From assembly GCA_937125225.1 (NCBI GenBank), contig CAKZLE010000032.1, positions 1 to 64,000 of the forward strand: 64,000 nt of DNA, given 5' to 3'. The position numbers and the translations under genes were made by a program. The stretch is from an uncultured Spirochaetia bacterium. GTDB lineage: Bacteria; Spirochaetota; Spirochaetia; CAKZLE01. Positions 15,920 to 24,190 of the stretch are shown piece after piece. The notes under the pieces are model-generated. The model saw only the letters and a list, made by a program, of their open reading frames with translations, ran no database searches and had not been told where the DNA came from. The first letter of the stretch is position 1. Each line of letters opens with the position of its first letter.

Positions 15920-17173
15920 ATGAAAAAAGGATTGTTAACGGTATTATTGATCTTATTGGTACCATTCTGCCTGATGGCAAATGGTGCGCAGGAAGCTGAA
16001 GTCGTAGAGGATGCTCCTATCAAGATAGGAATGATGTTCGCTCGAAGTGGTGCCTTAGGACTCATGGGGGAAGAATCTCTCCAGGCAGGACTGATCGCTA
16101 TCGAACAGATCAATGCTCGTGGTGGTATCAATGGAAGGATGCTAGAACCTGTTATCGCAGATGTTCCTGACACGACAGCGGCACAATCAGAAGCAAACAG
16201 ACTCTGTCAGAAAGAGGGTGTGAAGATCTTCTTGGGTACTTATGGTTCATCATTGTCTTCAGTAATGACCGGTGTCATCAATAGGAATGGTGGTTACTAC
16301 ATGGAAGTCATCTCTGTAGCTGATGGTATCACTGACCGAGATATGGATGGTATCTACCGACTCCACTTCAAGGGATCTGAGATGGGAAAATCAGCGATCG
16401 ATTTCCTTGCAGAACTTTGTGATAAAGAAGATATCGCATATAGTGATGTGAATCTTTCTCTGTTCTATGAGAACTCGGACTTTGGTATGTCAACTGGTAT
16501 CGGATACAACATCGGTGCTGAGAAATACGGTATGAACGTAGTCGTTGATGAAAGCTATTCAAAAGATACTCCTGACACATCCCCACTCGTATTGAAAGCG
16601 AAAGATGCCGGAGCTAACTTCGTAGTCATGACCCCTTATATCAATGATGCAATCAACTTTGTCAATAACTCAAAGAACCTTAACTTCGCACCTCTAGGAT
16701 TCCTCGGACTCGGAACTGGTTTCAGTCTCCCTGTATTCTGGGAAACATTGGGAGAAGATGCTCAAGGTATGTTCGACTGTGACCCTCTACAGACTCCATC
16801 ACTGGAAACCATGCTTCCCTCAATGGTCGAACCCTACAACGAATTCGCAGGAATCGTACAAGAGAGACTTGACCATGACCCTATCGTAGTCAACATGTTG
16901 ACCTGGCAGGCAATGTGGTTACTTGCTAACCATGTCATGATGGTTGCAGAAGACCCAGAAGATATCGATGAACTCATCGCTATCACAGATAAGCTTGACT
17001 TCCCTGCAGGTTCTCTCCCAACAGGTCACGGAGTAAGCTTTGATTCAACAGGTCAGAACTCACGATGTCAGATTGGTGGAATGCAGTGGCAGGATGGAAA
17101 ACTGGTGAATGTATATCCAGAAGCTATGGCAACGAATGAGGTTGTAGATTTCCCCTTCGCAGGATGGGAATAG
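15920..17173 (+). CDS. Liv-type ABC transporter substrate-binding protein
   Basis: A 417-residue periplasmic binding protein of the LivK/Peripla_BP_6 family. Residues 1-20 form a signal peptide, and the mature chain begins near ANGAQEAE, a form typical of spirochaete binding proteins. The PIKIGMMFARSG strand, AIEQINARGGINGRMLEPVIAD and TYGSSLSSVMTGV segments are family hallmarks. It is the last gene of the operon, 17 bases after the dehydrogenase, with GGAGG before the ATG, and is followed by a strong terminator. The ligand is not predictable; the acyl-CoA dehydrogenase partner suggests a carboxylate. Confidence 0.92.
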   Translation: MKKGLLTVLLILLVPFCLMANGAQEAEVVEDAPIKIGMMFARSGALGLMGEESLQAGLIAIEQINARGGINGRMLEPVIADVPDTTAAQSEANRLCQKEGVKIFLGTYGSSLSSVMTGVINRNGGYYMEVISVADGITDRDMDGIYRLHFKGSEMGKSAIDFLAELCDKEDIAYSDVNLSLFYENSDFGMSTGIGYNIGAEKYGMNVVVDESYSKDTPDTSPLVLKAKDAGANFVVMTPYINDAINFVNNSKNLNFAPLGFLGLGTGFSLPVFWETLGEDAQGMFDCDPLQTPSLETMLPSMVEPYNEFAGIVQERLDHDPIVVNMLTWQAMWLLANHVMMVAEDPEDIDELIAITDKLDFPAGSLPTGHGVSFDSTGQNSRCQIGGMQWQDGKLVNVYPEAMATNEVVDFPFAGWE

Positions 17174-17192
17174 GATCTGACCCTTTATGATG

Positions 17193-17238
17193 AACGCCCT
17201 CTATCTGTTCTATAGATCAGTGTAGAGGGCGTTTTTTA
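17193..17238 (+). terminator. Rho-independent terminator of the Liv-type operon
   Basis: AACGCCCTCTA (17193-17203) pairs with TAGAGGGCGTT (17223-17233) and a run of six T follows from 17232. The 19-base loop can fold a second small stem. Confidence 0.9.
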
Positions 17239-17397
17239 TCATAGAATCAGAAATTGCCAGTGAGAGTATATAGCCCATAGGGAGTAAGGATTCTGTGATA
17301 ACCCAACAGGGCCCGTAACTCCTGTGATCTATAGGTTGCGAGGCTGTTTAAAAGATAATCCGGTAGATTCCCAACCTATTATTCGATCCTTAAAAGT

Positions 17398-17427
17398 TTG
17401 ACAGTATAGAACCGTAAAACCTATAAT
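17398..17427 (+). promoter_or_regulatory. Consensus promoter of the MFS sugar porter gene
   Basis: TTGACA (17398-17403), 18 bases, TATAAT (17422-17427). Both hexamers are perfect. The expected start of transcription (17434 or 17435) falls on the ATG at 17435, so the mRNA may be leaderless. Confidence 0.75.
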
Positions 17428-17434
17428 GGGAAGT

Positions 17435-18820
17435 ATGATACAAGACACTGAAGTTAGGGGAAATCGATATCTTTGGAGTATCTGTCTCATCTCTTCTATG
17501 GGAGGGCTCCTATTCGGCTATGATGCTGTAGTGATGTCAGGTACTATTCCCAAGGTTATCGAGCAATTCAATTTCAACTCTTTTCAATTAGGTTTTCTAG
17601 TCAGTTGTGTGCTCTGGGGTTGTGCAGTTGGCTCAGTGCTAGGTGGTCTATTATTGGATCGGGTTGGTAGGAAACGTATGATGATCTTATCTGCCTTGAT
17701 CATTTTTGGCTCAGCTTTTTGGAGCGGTCTGGCGAGTAGCCCCAATCAGTTGAATATGGCTAGGCTCCTCGGTGGGGTTGGTGCTGGATTGGCAATCACT
17801 ACTTGTCCTCTCTATGTCTCAGAGGTAGCCCCTGAGAACTCTCGCGGTCGATTGGTGAGTCTTTACCATTTTTCCGTCTGCCTTGGCATAGTTCTGTGTG
17901 TCTTTGTGAACTGGGGGATCTTTTCGCATGCAGATGCCTATAGTAGCACCGCTACCATTCCAACATTCTGGAAATGGCTTACTATCGATCAATATTGGAG
18001 GGCGATGTTCTTTTCAGAATCTCTTCCTGGAATCATCTTCCTCTTAGGGGTCTTCATGATTCCTGAAAGCCCACGTTGGCTAGTTCAGGAGGGGGAGCTG
18101 CAGAGAGCCGATCTCATCTTGAAGAGAATAAATGGTGAGGCTAGAGGGGCTATGATCGGGAAAGATATCCTAAAATCTTTACAGAATCAAAAGCAGAGTC
18201 ATTTCTCCGACCTATTCTCTCATCAATTAAGACGACCACTCACTTTGGCTATATTCGTGTGTATCCTATCTGAAGCCTGCGGTATCACTGCGATTCTCTA
18301 CTATGGACCACAACTTCTGGAACACAGTGGTATATCATTAGGTCACTCTCTAGGCGGATTTGCCATCATTGCTATAGTGAATCTTATCTTCAATCTTATT
18401 GCGATACTATTCATGGATAGGGCTGGACGTAAGAAGCTCTTGGGAATTGGGGCAACAGGTTGCATGCTCTCTCTAATAGCTATTGGAACGCTCTTTTTAA
18501 TAGGGGACTCCGGACTGATCATAGTGGTACCATTCATTACCTTCATGGCGTTCTTCGGATTCTCAGTAGGACCAGTCAAGTTCATCATCATATCTGAGAT
18601 CTTTCCGAATCAGATTCGAGGGAAAGCTGTCTCAACTGCTACCATATTCATCTGGCTGACAAGTGCTGTGGTAACACAGCTGTTTCCCATTATGAGAGAT
18701 TTCATTGATACTGGCTATATTTTCTATTTCTTTGCATTCGATCTATTGGTCTTATTGCTTTTAGATATTCTCTTTATTCATGAGACAAAAGGTAAGTCTC
18801 TTGACGAAATCAATATATAG
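17435..18820 (+). CDS. MFS sugar porter (sugar/proton symporter family)
   Basis: A 461-residue, 12-segment major facilitator of the sugar porter family. It has GGLLFGYDAVVMSG in TM1, DRVGRKRMM after TM2, PESPRWLVQEGE at the end of TM6, DRAGRKKLLG after TM8 and GPVKFIIISEIFP in TM10. All match the xylose/glucose/arabinose symporters. The in-frame ATG at 17426 overlaps the perfect -10 hexamer, so the ATG at 17435 is preferred; there is no ribosome site. It is followed by a hybrid kinase gene 44 bases downstream. The sugar is unknown, and no sugar kinase or isomerase is adjacent. Confidence 0.9.
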   Translation: MIQDTEVRGNRYLWSICLISSMGGLLFGYDAVVMSGTIPKVIEQFNFNSFQLGFLVSCVLWGCAVGSVLGGLLLDRVGRKRMMILSALIIFGSAFWSGLASSPNQLNMARLLGGVGAGLAITTCPLYVSEVAPENSRGRLVSLYHFSVCLGIVLCVFVNWGIFSHADAYSSTATIPTFWKWLTIDQYWRAMFFSESLPGIIFLLGVFMIPESPRWLVQEGELQRADLILKRINGEARGAMIGKDILKSLQNQKQSHFSDLFSHQLRRPLTLAIFVCILSEACGITAILYYGPQLLEHSGISLGHSLGGFAIIAIVNLIFNLIAILFMDRAGRKKLLGIGATGCMLSLIAIGTLFLIGDSGLIIVVPFITFMAFFGFSVGPVKFIIISEIFPNQIRGKAVSTATIFIWLTSAVVTQLFPIMRDFIDTGYIFYFFAFDLLVLLLLDILFIHETKGKSLDEINI

Positions 18821-18864
18821 TATAATCTTATGAGTAATCCATGTTGGATGGAAAGAGAGCTTGT

Positions 18865-21183
18865 ATGAAAAATGATGATGAGATTAATGAATATGAACAG
18901 AGAATCAAGGTACTGGAAGAGCAGGTCCTTCAATTAATACAGGAAAATGAACGACTCGAACAGAGTGAGCAGATGTTTCAGGCCTTGTTCGACCAAGCCG
19001 GTGGCTATTCATTGATTCTTGATCCTAATACTCCTGATGGTATTCCCCTTATTCTAGATGCCAATAAAGCAGCCTGTGAACACCATGGGTATCTAAGGGC
19101 AGACTTTATTGGGAAACCTGTAGATCTGATTGATGATGAGGCAGGAAAGCAAAGAGTCATTGAGAATACCAAGAAGATCATGTCAGGAAACCCCTTCCAT
19201 ACAGAGAATAGGCATATGAGAAAGGATGGTACCTATTTCTTTGTATCAGTGAATGCTCAACGTATCGTCTTCAAGAATAGATCCCCGCTAATACTGTCTA
19301 CTGAATATGATATAACTGAACGGATAGAGATGCAGAATGCCCTACAGGAAAGTGAAAGACGCTTCCGCATGGCAATCCTTAATCTTCCTTTTCCCGCGAT
19401 GATACATGCAGAAGATGGGGAGATTCTCCTGATCAATAATGTGTGGCTGAAATTATCTGGGTATGATTACGAAGAGATCGATTCTCTTGAGAAATGGACT
19501 AACAGAGCCTATGGCTTTGATCATGAAGCATACCTAGACTTCTTGAATCGGGTATATGCAAAGGAACAAAGAATCCTAGATGAGGAATTCACTATTACCA
19601 AGAAAGATGGGAATAAGCTCTTTTGGGTATTCTCAACAGCTCTTGCAGGAGATCTTCCTGATGGTAGGCGGTTCATCATCAGTACAGCAATCGATATCAC
19701 AGAACAGAAGAAGGCCGATCAGGAGATCGCAGAGTTATCACGATTTCCCTCTGAGAACCCGAACCCTGTCTTACGGTTTGATGAAAATGGAGAAATCATA
19801 TATACCAATTCTTCGGGGGAAGTGCTTTTAGAGAATCTCTTAGAGACTGACAAGCAGGTATGTGCTCAAGAGTTCTATCAAAAGATATCAGAGGTCATTG
19901 AGACTCAACAGATGCAGATCTGTGAGATCACAGTGGGTGATACCTGGTATCTCCTGAACTTCGCTCCAGTCCCAGGTGAACTGTATATGAATATTTATGG
20001 GACTGATATATCAGATACTAAAAAACTCCAAAAAGAGTTCATTCATTCAGAGAAGATGAATGCTATCGGTCAACTAGCCGGTGGGATCGCCCATGATTTT
20101 AATAATATGCTTGGTGTGATCATAGGGTATAATGAGATGACCATGCTCAAGACTGATAAAGATCATATCACCTATCCCTATCTTATAGAGATCATGAAGG
20201 CAGCAGATCACTCTTCAGCTTTGACCAAACAGCTTCTTGCATTTGCTAGAAAACAACCTATAGCTCCGAGTAACTTGGATTTGAATCTAATAGTACAGAA
20301 ATTCTACAAGATGTTCGAACGTCTCATTGGGGAGCAGATCTCACTCGAGATAGATCCTACTGATGAGTATCTTCAGGTGTTTATTGATGAGGCACAGTTC
20401 ATACAGATCCTCACGAACCTCTGTGTGAATGCAAGAGATGCGATCGGTAAGGATCTGTCGGGTCTCGTGATCATCAAGACCCAGAAGGTCTCCATAAATG
20501 AAGAATATGGATCAAGATTTCCTGAGGGATCAGCTGGGGAGTATGCACTCCTTTCGGTCAGTGATACCGGTTGTGGTATGGATGAGACAACGAAAAAACG
20601 CATGTTCGAACCATTCTTTACCACAAAGGATACCCATAAAGGTACAGGGATGGGCTTCTCTACGGTATACGGCATCGTTAAGCAGAATAAGGGGTATATC
20701 TATGTGTATAGTGAGATTGGGGTAGGGACGACAATCAATATCTATCTACCGATCTCTGAGATCGGTCACCCGGAGAAGAACAGAAAGAAGAGACGAATAC
20801 CTAAGAAGAAACAATTCAAGACCATCATGATCGTCGAGGATGAACCGGCATTGCTCCTATTGAACAAGACGATCCTTGAAGATCTTGGTTATACAGTCAT
20901 CGAATCAATAGCTCCATCTGAAGCTTTGACTCTTGCTGCAGATTTTACAGGAGAGATCGATCTCCTGTTGACCGATGTGATCATGCCCGGTATGAATGGA
21001 AAAGAGCTGAAGCATAAGATTCTGGATATATACCCTCATATTACCTATATATATATGTCGGGTTATACTGCAGACATTATTGAGAATCAAGGAATCCTAG
21101 AGGATAAGATCCATTTTATCCAAAAACCCTTCTCTCGGTTTGATCTAGCAGCAAAGATCTTCGAGGTGCTCGGAAAGGGATGA
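18865..21183 (+). CDS. Hybrid sensor histidine kinase with PAS domains and C-terminal receiver
   Basis: A 772-residue soluble hybrid kinase; no membrane segment is seen. Order: a coiled coil (residues 5-40), two clear PAS domains (about 35-155 and 160-280, each ending in a DITE motif), a third shorter PAS-like unit (about 290-385), HisKA with LAGGIAHDFNNML (His410), a GHKL ATPase domain (N box NLCVNARDAI, G1 VSDTGCGM, G2 GTGMGFST), then a receiver with phospho-acceptor Asp704 in LLTDVIMPGMNG and Lys in QKPF. The ATG at 18865 follows AAAGAGAG; an in-frame ATG at 18841 has no ribosome site. No output domain or cognate regulator is adjacent. The sugar porter upstream may be related to the signal, but this is a guess. 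Confidence 0.9.
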   Translation: MKNDDEINEYEQRIKVLEEQVLQLIQENERLEQSEQMFQALFDQAGGYSLILDPNTPDGIPLILDANKAACEHHGYLRADFIGKPVDLIDDEAGKQRVIENTKKIMSGNPFHTENRHMRKDGTYFFVSVNAQRIVFKNRSPLILSTEYDITERIEMQNALQESERRFRMAILNLPFPAMIHAEDGEILLINNVWLKLSGYDYEEIDSLEKWTNRAYGFDHEAYLDFLNRVYAKEQRILDEEFTITKKDGNKLFWVFSTALAGDLPDGRRFIISTAIDITEQKKADQEIAELSRFPSENPNPVLRFDENGEIIYTNSSGEVLLENLLETDKQVCAQEFYQKISEVIETQQMQICEITVGDTWYLLNFAPVPGELYMNIYGTDISDTKKLQKEFIHSEKMNAIGQLAGGIAHDFNNMLGVIIGYNEMTMLKTDKDHITYPYLIEIMKAADHSSALTKQLLAFARKQPIAPSNLDLNLIVQKFYKMFERLIGEQISLEIDPTDEYLQVFIDEAQFIQILTNLCVNARDAIGKDLSGLVIIKTQKVSINEEYGSRFPEGSAGEYALLSVSDTGCGMDETTKKRMFEPFFTTKDTHKGTGMGFSTVYGIVKQNKGYIYVYSEIGVGTTINIYLPISEIGHPEKNRKKRRIPKKKQFKTIMIVEDEPALLLLNKTILEDLGYTVIESIAPSEALTLAADFTGEIDLLLTDVIMPGMNGKELKHKILDIYPHITYIYMSGYTADIIENQGILEDKIHFIQKPFSRFDLAAKIFEVLGKG

Positions 21184-21241
21184 CCTGAAATGAGCTCTGG
21201 TTCAAGGGTTGAGGTTCCCATATGCCCTTTTCAGGTCTTTC
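21182..21241 (+). terminator. Possible terminator after the hybrid kinase gene
   Basis: GACCTGAAA (from 21182) can pair with TTTCAGGTC (21229-21237), with a long loop and a short T run. It is weaker than the other terminators in the window. Confidence 0.4.
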
Positions 21242-21294
21242 AAGAGCAATCAATATACAGCTCTATCTTTTATCTACTTATCTATTCTCTTCTT

Positions 21295-21322
21295 TTCTGC
21301 CATAATATCTCTTATGGCAGAA
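21295..21322 (+). promoter_or_regulatory. ettA: Hairpin that buries the ettA start codon
   Basis: TTCTGCCATAA (21295-21305) and TTATGGCAGAA (21312-21322) form a perfect 11-bp stem with a 6-base loop. The ettA ATG (21314-21316) lies in the right arm, and no Shine-Dalgarno sequence precedes it. This suggests control of initiation, or slow initiation, by mRNA structure. Confidence 0.55.
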
Positions 21323-22996
21323 GATAAGAAGATAATATATTCAATGGTTGGTGTCTCCAAAAGATACCAGAACAAGATCATCCTCAAAGAGATCTACCTG
21401 AGCTACTTCTATGGAGCTAAGATAGGGGTGTTAGGCCTCAATGGATCGGGAAAGAGTACCCTTCTGAAGATCCTTGCAGGTGTCGATGAGGAGTATGATG
21501 GAGAGACTGTGATTTCTGATGGGTTCACCATCGGTTATCTTGAGCAGGAACCTCTATCTGATGAGAAGAGAACGGTACGTGAAGTTGTCGAAGAGGGGGC
21601 TTCAGAGGTTCTCGGACTCTTGAAAGAGTTCGAAGAGATCAATGAGAAGTTTGCCGAAGAGATGACTGCTGATGAGATGGACCGGCTCCTTGATAGACAG
21701 GGAAAGGTTCAGGATCGTATAGAACAGCTCGATGGTTGGGATGTAGAATCCCGTCTTGATATGGCGATGGATGCTTTACGTTGTCCCCCTGCGGAGACGA
21801 CTCTCGATACAGTATCTGGAGGAGAGCGTAGACGGGTGGCTCTATGTCGGCTACTCCTACAAAAACCTGATATCCTTCTTCTTGATGAGCCGACAAACCA
21901 CCTTGATGCAGAATCTGTGGCATGGTTGGAACATCATCTGCAACAGTATGCAGGGACTGTCATAGCAGTGACTCACGATAGATATTTTCTCGATAATGTG
22001 GCGGGTTGGATTCTGGAACTCGATAGAGGAGAGGGGATTCCCTGGAAGGGAAACTACTCATCCTGGCTCGAGCAGAAACAGGAACGACTGAGGGTGGAAC
22101 AGAAACAGGAAAGTAGGAAACAACAGACCTTGCAGAGAGAGCTTGAATGGATCAAGATGTCTCCTAGAGCGAAACATGATAAGTCGAAGGCGCGGATCGG
22201 TGCCTATCAGGCGATGGTTAGTGAAGATAGGAAGGATCAGGATCAAGAGCTTCAGATCAGAATACCCAAAGGGCCAAGATTGGGAAATCTGGTATTTGAA
22301 GGAGAGCATGTCTGTGCCGGTTATGGTGATCGGGTACTTATCGATGACTTGGATTTCTCTCTTCCTGCTGGAGGAATCGTGGGAATCATTGGTCCTAATG
22401 GTGCCGGTAAGACTACCTTCTTGAGACTTCTCACTGAAGAGATCGAACCAACCTCTGGAACGGTCAGAAGAGGCGAGACCGTTTCCTTAGGCTATGCTTC
22501 ACAGATGCGAGAGGCCTTGGACCCCAATCAGAGTATCTGGCAATGTCTTTCAGGTGGACAGGAGCAGATGAGCATAGGAGGACGGTTGATCAACTCGAGA
22601 GCCTATTGTGCGCAGTTCAACTTTACCGGAGGGGATCAGCAGAAACTTCTCGGGGTACTCTCTGGTGGAGAGAGGAATAGAGTGAATCTAGCCCTTACCC
22701 TCAAAGAAGAGTCCAATGTACTCCTACTTGATGAACCTACTAATGATCTAGATGTGAATACCATCAGAGCATTAGAAGATGCGATATTCTCATTTGCCGG
22801 TTGTGTCGTGGTGATCAGCCATGATAGATGGTTCCTAGATAGGATATGTACCCATATCCTAGCCTTTGAAGATGATGGATCACTTCATTGGTTCGAAGGT
22901 AACTTCTCTGAGTATGAAGAGGACAAGAGAAGAAGACTAGGAGTTGATTCTATCATACCAAGACGATTGAAGTATCGAGCCCTTACAAGAGATTGA
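21314..22996 (+). CDS. ettA: Energy-dependent translational throttle protein EttA (ABC-F)
   Basis: A 560-residue ABC-F ATPase that binds the ribosomal E site and adjusts early elongation to ATP/ADP levels. Two ATPase halves are clear. The first has GLNGSGKST, VSGGERRRVALCRLLL and LLLDEPTNHLD; the second has GPNGAGKTT, LSGGERNRVNLALTL and LLLDEPTNDLD. Between them is the linker (about residues 240-330) that contacts P-site tRNA. The DRYFLDNVAGWILELDRGEGIPW stretch and the PRRLKYR end are EttA features, and the length matches (about 555). The ATG at 21314 fits homologs; the upstream in-frame extension to 21209 is not conserved-looking. It is monocistronic, with a hairpin over its start. Confidence 0.93.
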   Translation: MAEDKKIIYSMVGVSKRYQNKIILKEIYLSYFYGAKIGVLGLNGSGKSTLLKILAGVDEEYDGETVISDGFTIGYLEQEPLSDEKRTVREVVEEGASEVLGLLKEFEEINEKFAEEMTADEMDRLLDRQGKVQDRIEQLDGWDVESRLDMAMDALRCPPAETTLDTVSGGERRRVALCRLLLQKPDILLLDEPTNHLDAESVAWLEHHLQQYAGTVIAVTHDRYFLDNVAGWILELDRGEGIPWKGNYSSWLEQKQERLRVEQKQESRKQQTLQRELEWIKMSPRAKHDKSKARIGAYQAMVSEDRKDQDQELQIRIPKGPRLGNLVFEGEHVCAGYGDRVLIDDLDFSLPAGGIVGIIGPNGAGKTTFLRLLTEEIEPTSGTVRRGETVSLGYASQMREALDPNQSIWQCLSGGQEQMSIGGRLINSRAYCAQFNFTGGDQQKLLGVLSGGERNRVNLALTLKEESNVLLLDEPTNDLDVNTIRALEDAIFSFAGCVVVISHDRWFLDRICTHILAFEDDGSLHWFEGNFSEYEEDKRRRLGVDSIIPRRLKYRALTRD

Positions 22997-23016
22997 TACC
23001 GGTAGGAAGGCCACTG

Positions 23017-23043
23017 ACCTCTCGAAGGCTATCAGAGGTTTTT
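23017..23043 (+). terminator. Terminator after ettA
   Basis: ACCTCT (23017-23022) pairs with AGAGGT (23034-23039) and TTTTT follows. The stem is short. Confidence 0.55.
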
Positions 23044-23103
23044 CTAGCGAAATAGTGTATATAGGGTATAATAGAGTTACGACTTATTCATCATAAGAAT
23101 GAT

Positions 23104-23142
23104 CAGATAGGTGGAACCGTACAATACGTACGGTTTTATCTG
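23104..23142 (+). promoter_or_regulatory. Two-tier hairpin/inverted repeat before the cupin operon
   Basis: AACCGTAC (23115-23122) and GTACGGTT (23128-23135) form the inner arms around AATAC; CAGATA (23104-23109) and TATCTG (23137-23142) form an outer stem. It could be a protein operator or an mRNA leader structure. A TATAAT hexamer lies upstream at 23067-23072. Confidence 0.5.
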
Positions 23143-23151
23143 CCTATATAT

Positions 23152-23163
23152 GAATACGTAGTC
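23152..23163. promoter_or_regulatory. Probable LacI-type operator before the cupin operon
   Basis: GAATACGTAGTC matches the core GAATACGTATTC of the 2626-2704 operators at 11 of 12 positions. It lies 26 bases before the cupin start codon. Confidence 0.55.
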
Positions 23164-23188
23164 AGTATGTAAGAAAAGGAGCCAATAT

Positions 23189-24187
23189 ATGAACTATGAA
23201 TCAAACAAACATCTTGTTAGATTTGCGGATCTTGAATATGCACGTGCAGCCTTCATCGATGCACGAATCCCAGGTAGCCACCTCAAAGAGAACTATTGCA
23301 TCGTCGGGGCCGGTGTTTCTCAAGATAGTAGACAACCGGTCCACATCAGGGAGACCGATGGATTTCATCTTGGTGCAGCGGGACAACCACCTGGGATCCT
23401 GAACTCTCTTCATAGCCATCGCACTGCTGAGATCTTCATGGTCTATAAGGGTACTTTCAGGATCTATTGGGGACCAGAAGGAGAGCATGAAGCTCTTCTT
23501 GGACCTGGTGATATGATCACTGTTCCTATTCATTGCTTCAGAGGCTTTGAGGTGGTCGGGATCGAGAGTGGGTTCATGTTCGTCGTCTTAGGGGGTGATG
23601 ATTGCGGTGGGGGAGTCATATTCCATCCGACTATCCTCTCCGAGGGGCAAAAGTATGGACTTTACCTCAAGAAGGACAAGACCCTTGCCGATACGGTGAT
23701 CGGAGACCCTGTGCCTGAAGCATCGGAACTTTTTCCTCCACTCACCGCTGAGGAGGTCGCTGAGTTCGACAACTATTCAGTCGAGGAGATGATGAAGTAT
23801 GTGTCGCTTAAGGCTGACAGGACACCACGAGAGAGTGCCTTCACCGCCTCTGGAACCTTTGACTGTTATCACGTTTCAGGTCACCCGGACCACGATGATG
23901 ACTTTGAAGTGAAGAGTAACGATGGAGTGAGTATCTACAGCTATGAGATCCCTGAAGGTGGCTACGTCCCGATGCATCGAAGATCAGAGAATCAGGTACT
24001 GGTGAACCTATCAGGAGATGTAAGGCTGACCTTCAGTGATCCAGAACTGATGCCGATACTATTAGGACCTGGGGATACCTATGATCTTCCCAAAGCATTG
24101 GGAGTCGAGCTCGAGGGGGTCAGAGAGACTGGATATGTCTATTGTATCGTACATGGTGATGATGTGAGTGCACCTGTGGTATTATAG
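23189..24187 (+). CDS. Bicupin protein
   Basis: A 332-residue protein with two cupin barrels. The first (about residues 55-145) has HSHRTAEIFMVYKG, matching the HxH...E metal-binding motif, and the GPGDMITVP strand. The second (about 245-325) has GGYVPMHRRSENQVLVNLSG and GPGDTYDLP, where His appears only once, so its metal site is weaker. Bicupins include dioxygenases, decarboxylases and isomerases; no specific one is clear. It starts after AAAAGGAG and is followed three bases later by an alpha/beta hydrolase and then an HpcH/HpaI aldolase. The three are probably steps in one catabolic route, for example opening of a lactone or ring followed by aldol cleavage (inference). Confidence 0.78.
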   Translation: MNYESNKHLVRFADLEYARAAFIDARIPGSHLKENYCIVGAGVSQDSRQPVHIRETDGFHLGAAGQPPGILNSLHSHRTAEIFMVYKGTFRIYWGPEGEHEALLGPGDMITVPIHCFRGFEVVGIESGFMFVVLGGDDCGGGVIFHPTILSEGQKYGLYLKKDKTLADTVIGDPVPEASELFPPLTAEEVAEFDNYSVEEMMKYVSLKADRTPRESAFTASGTFDCYHVSGHPDHDDDFEVKSNDGVSIYSYEIPEGGYVPMHRRSENQVLVNLSGDVRLTFSDPELMPILLGPGDTYDLPKALGVELEGVRETGYVYCIVHGDDVSAPVVL

Positions 24188-24190
24188 ATT

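Noticed and set aside
17239-17397. Small RNA between the Liv terminator and the MFS promoter
   Set aside because: Some inverted pieces exist, but no promoter-terminator unit or recognisable RNA family could be made out.
18801-18826. Promoter TTGACG...TATAAT before the kinase at 18865
   Set aside because: The spacer is only 14 bases, too short for sigma70; the TATAAT alone may still contribute.
21209-21313. N-terminal extension of EttA by 35 residues
   Set aside because: The extension is hydrophobic and unlike EttA homologs, which begin near the ATG at 21314; the extension also runs over the hairpin.
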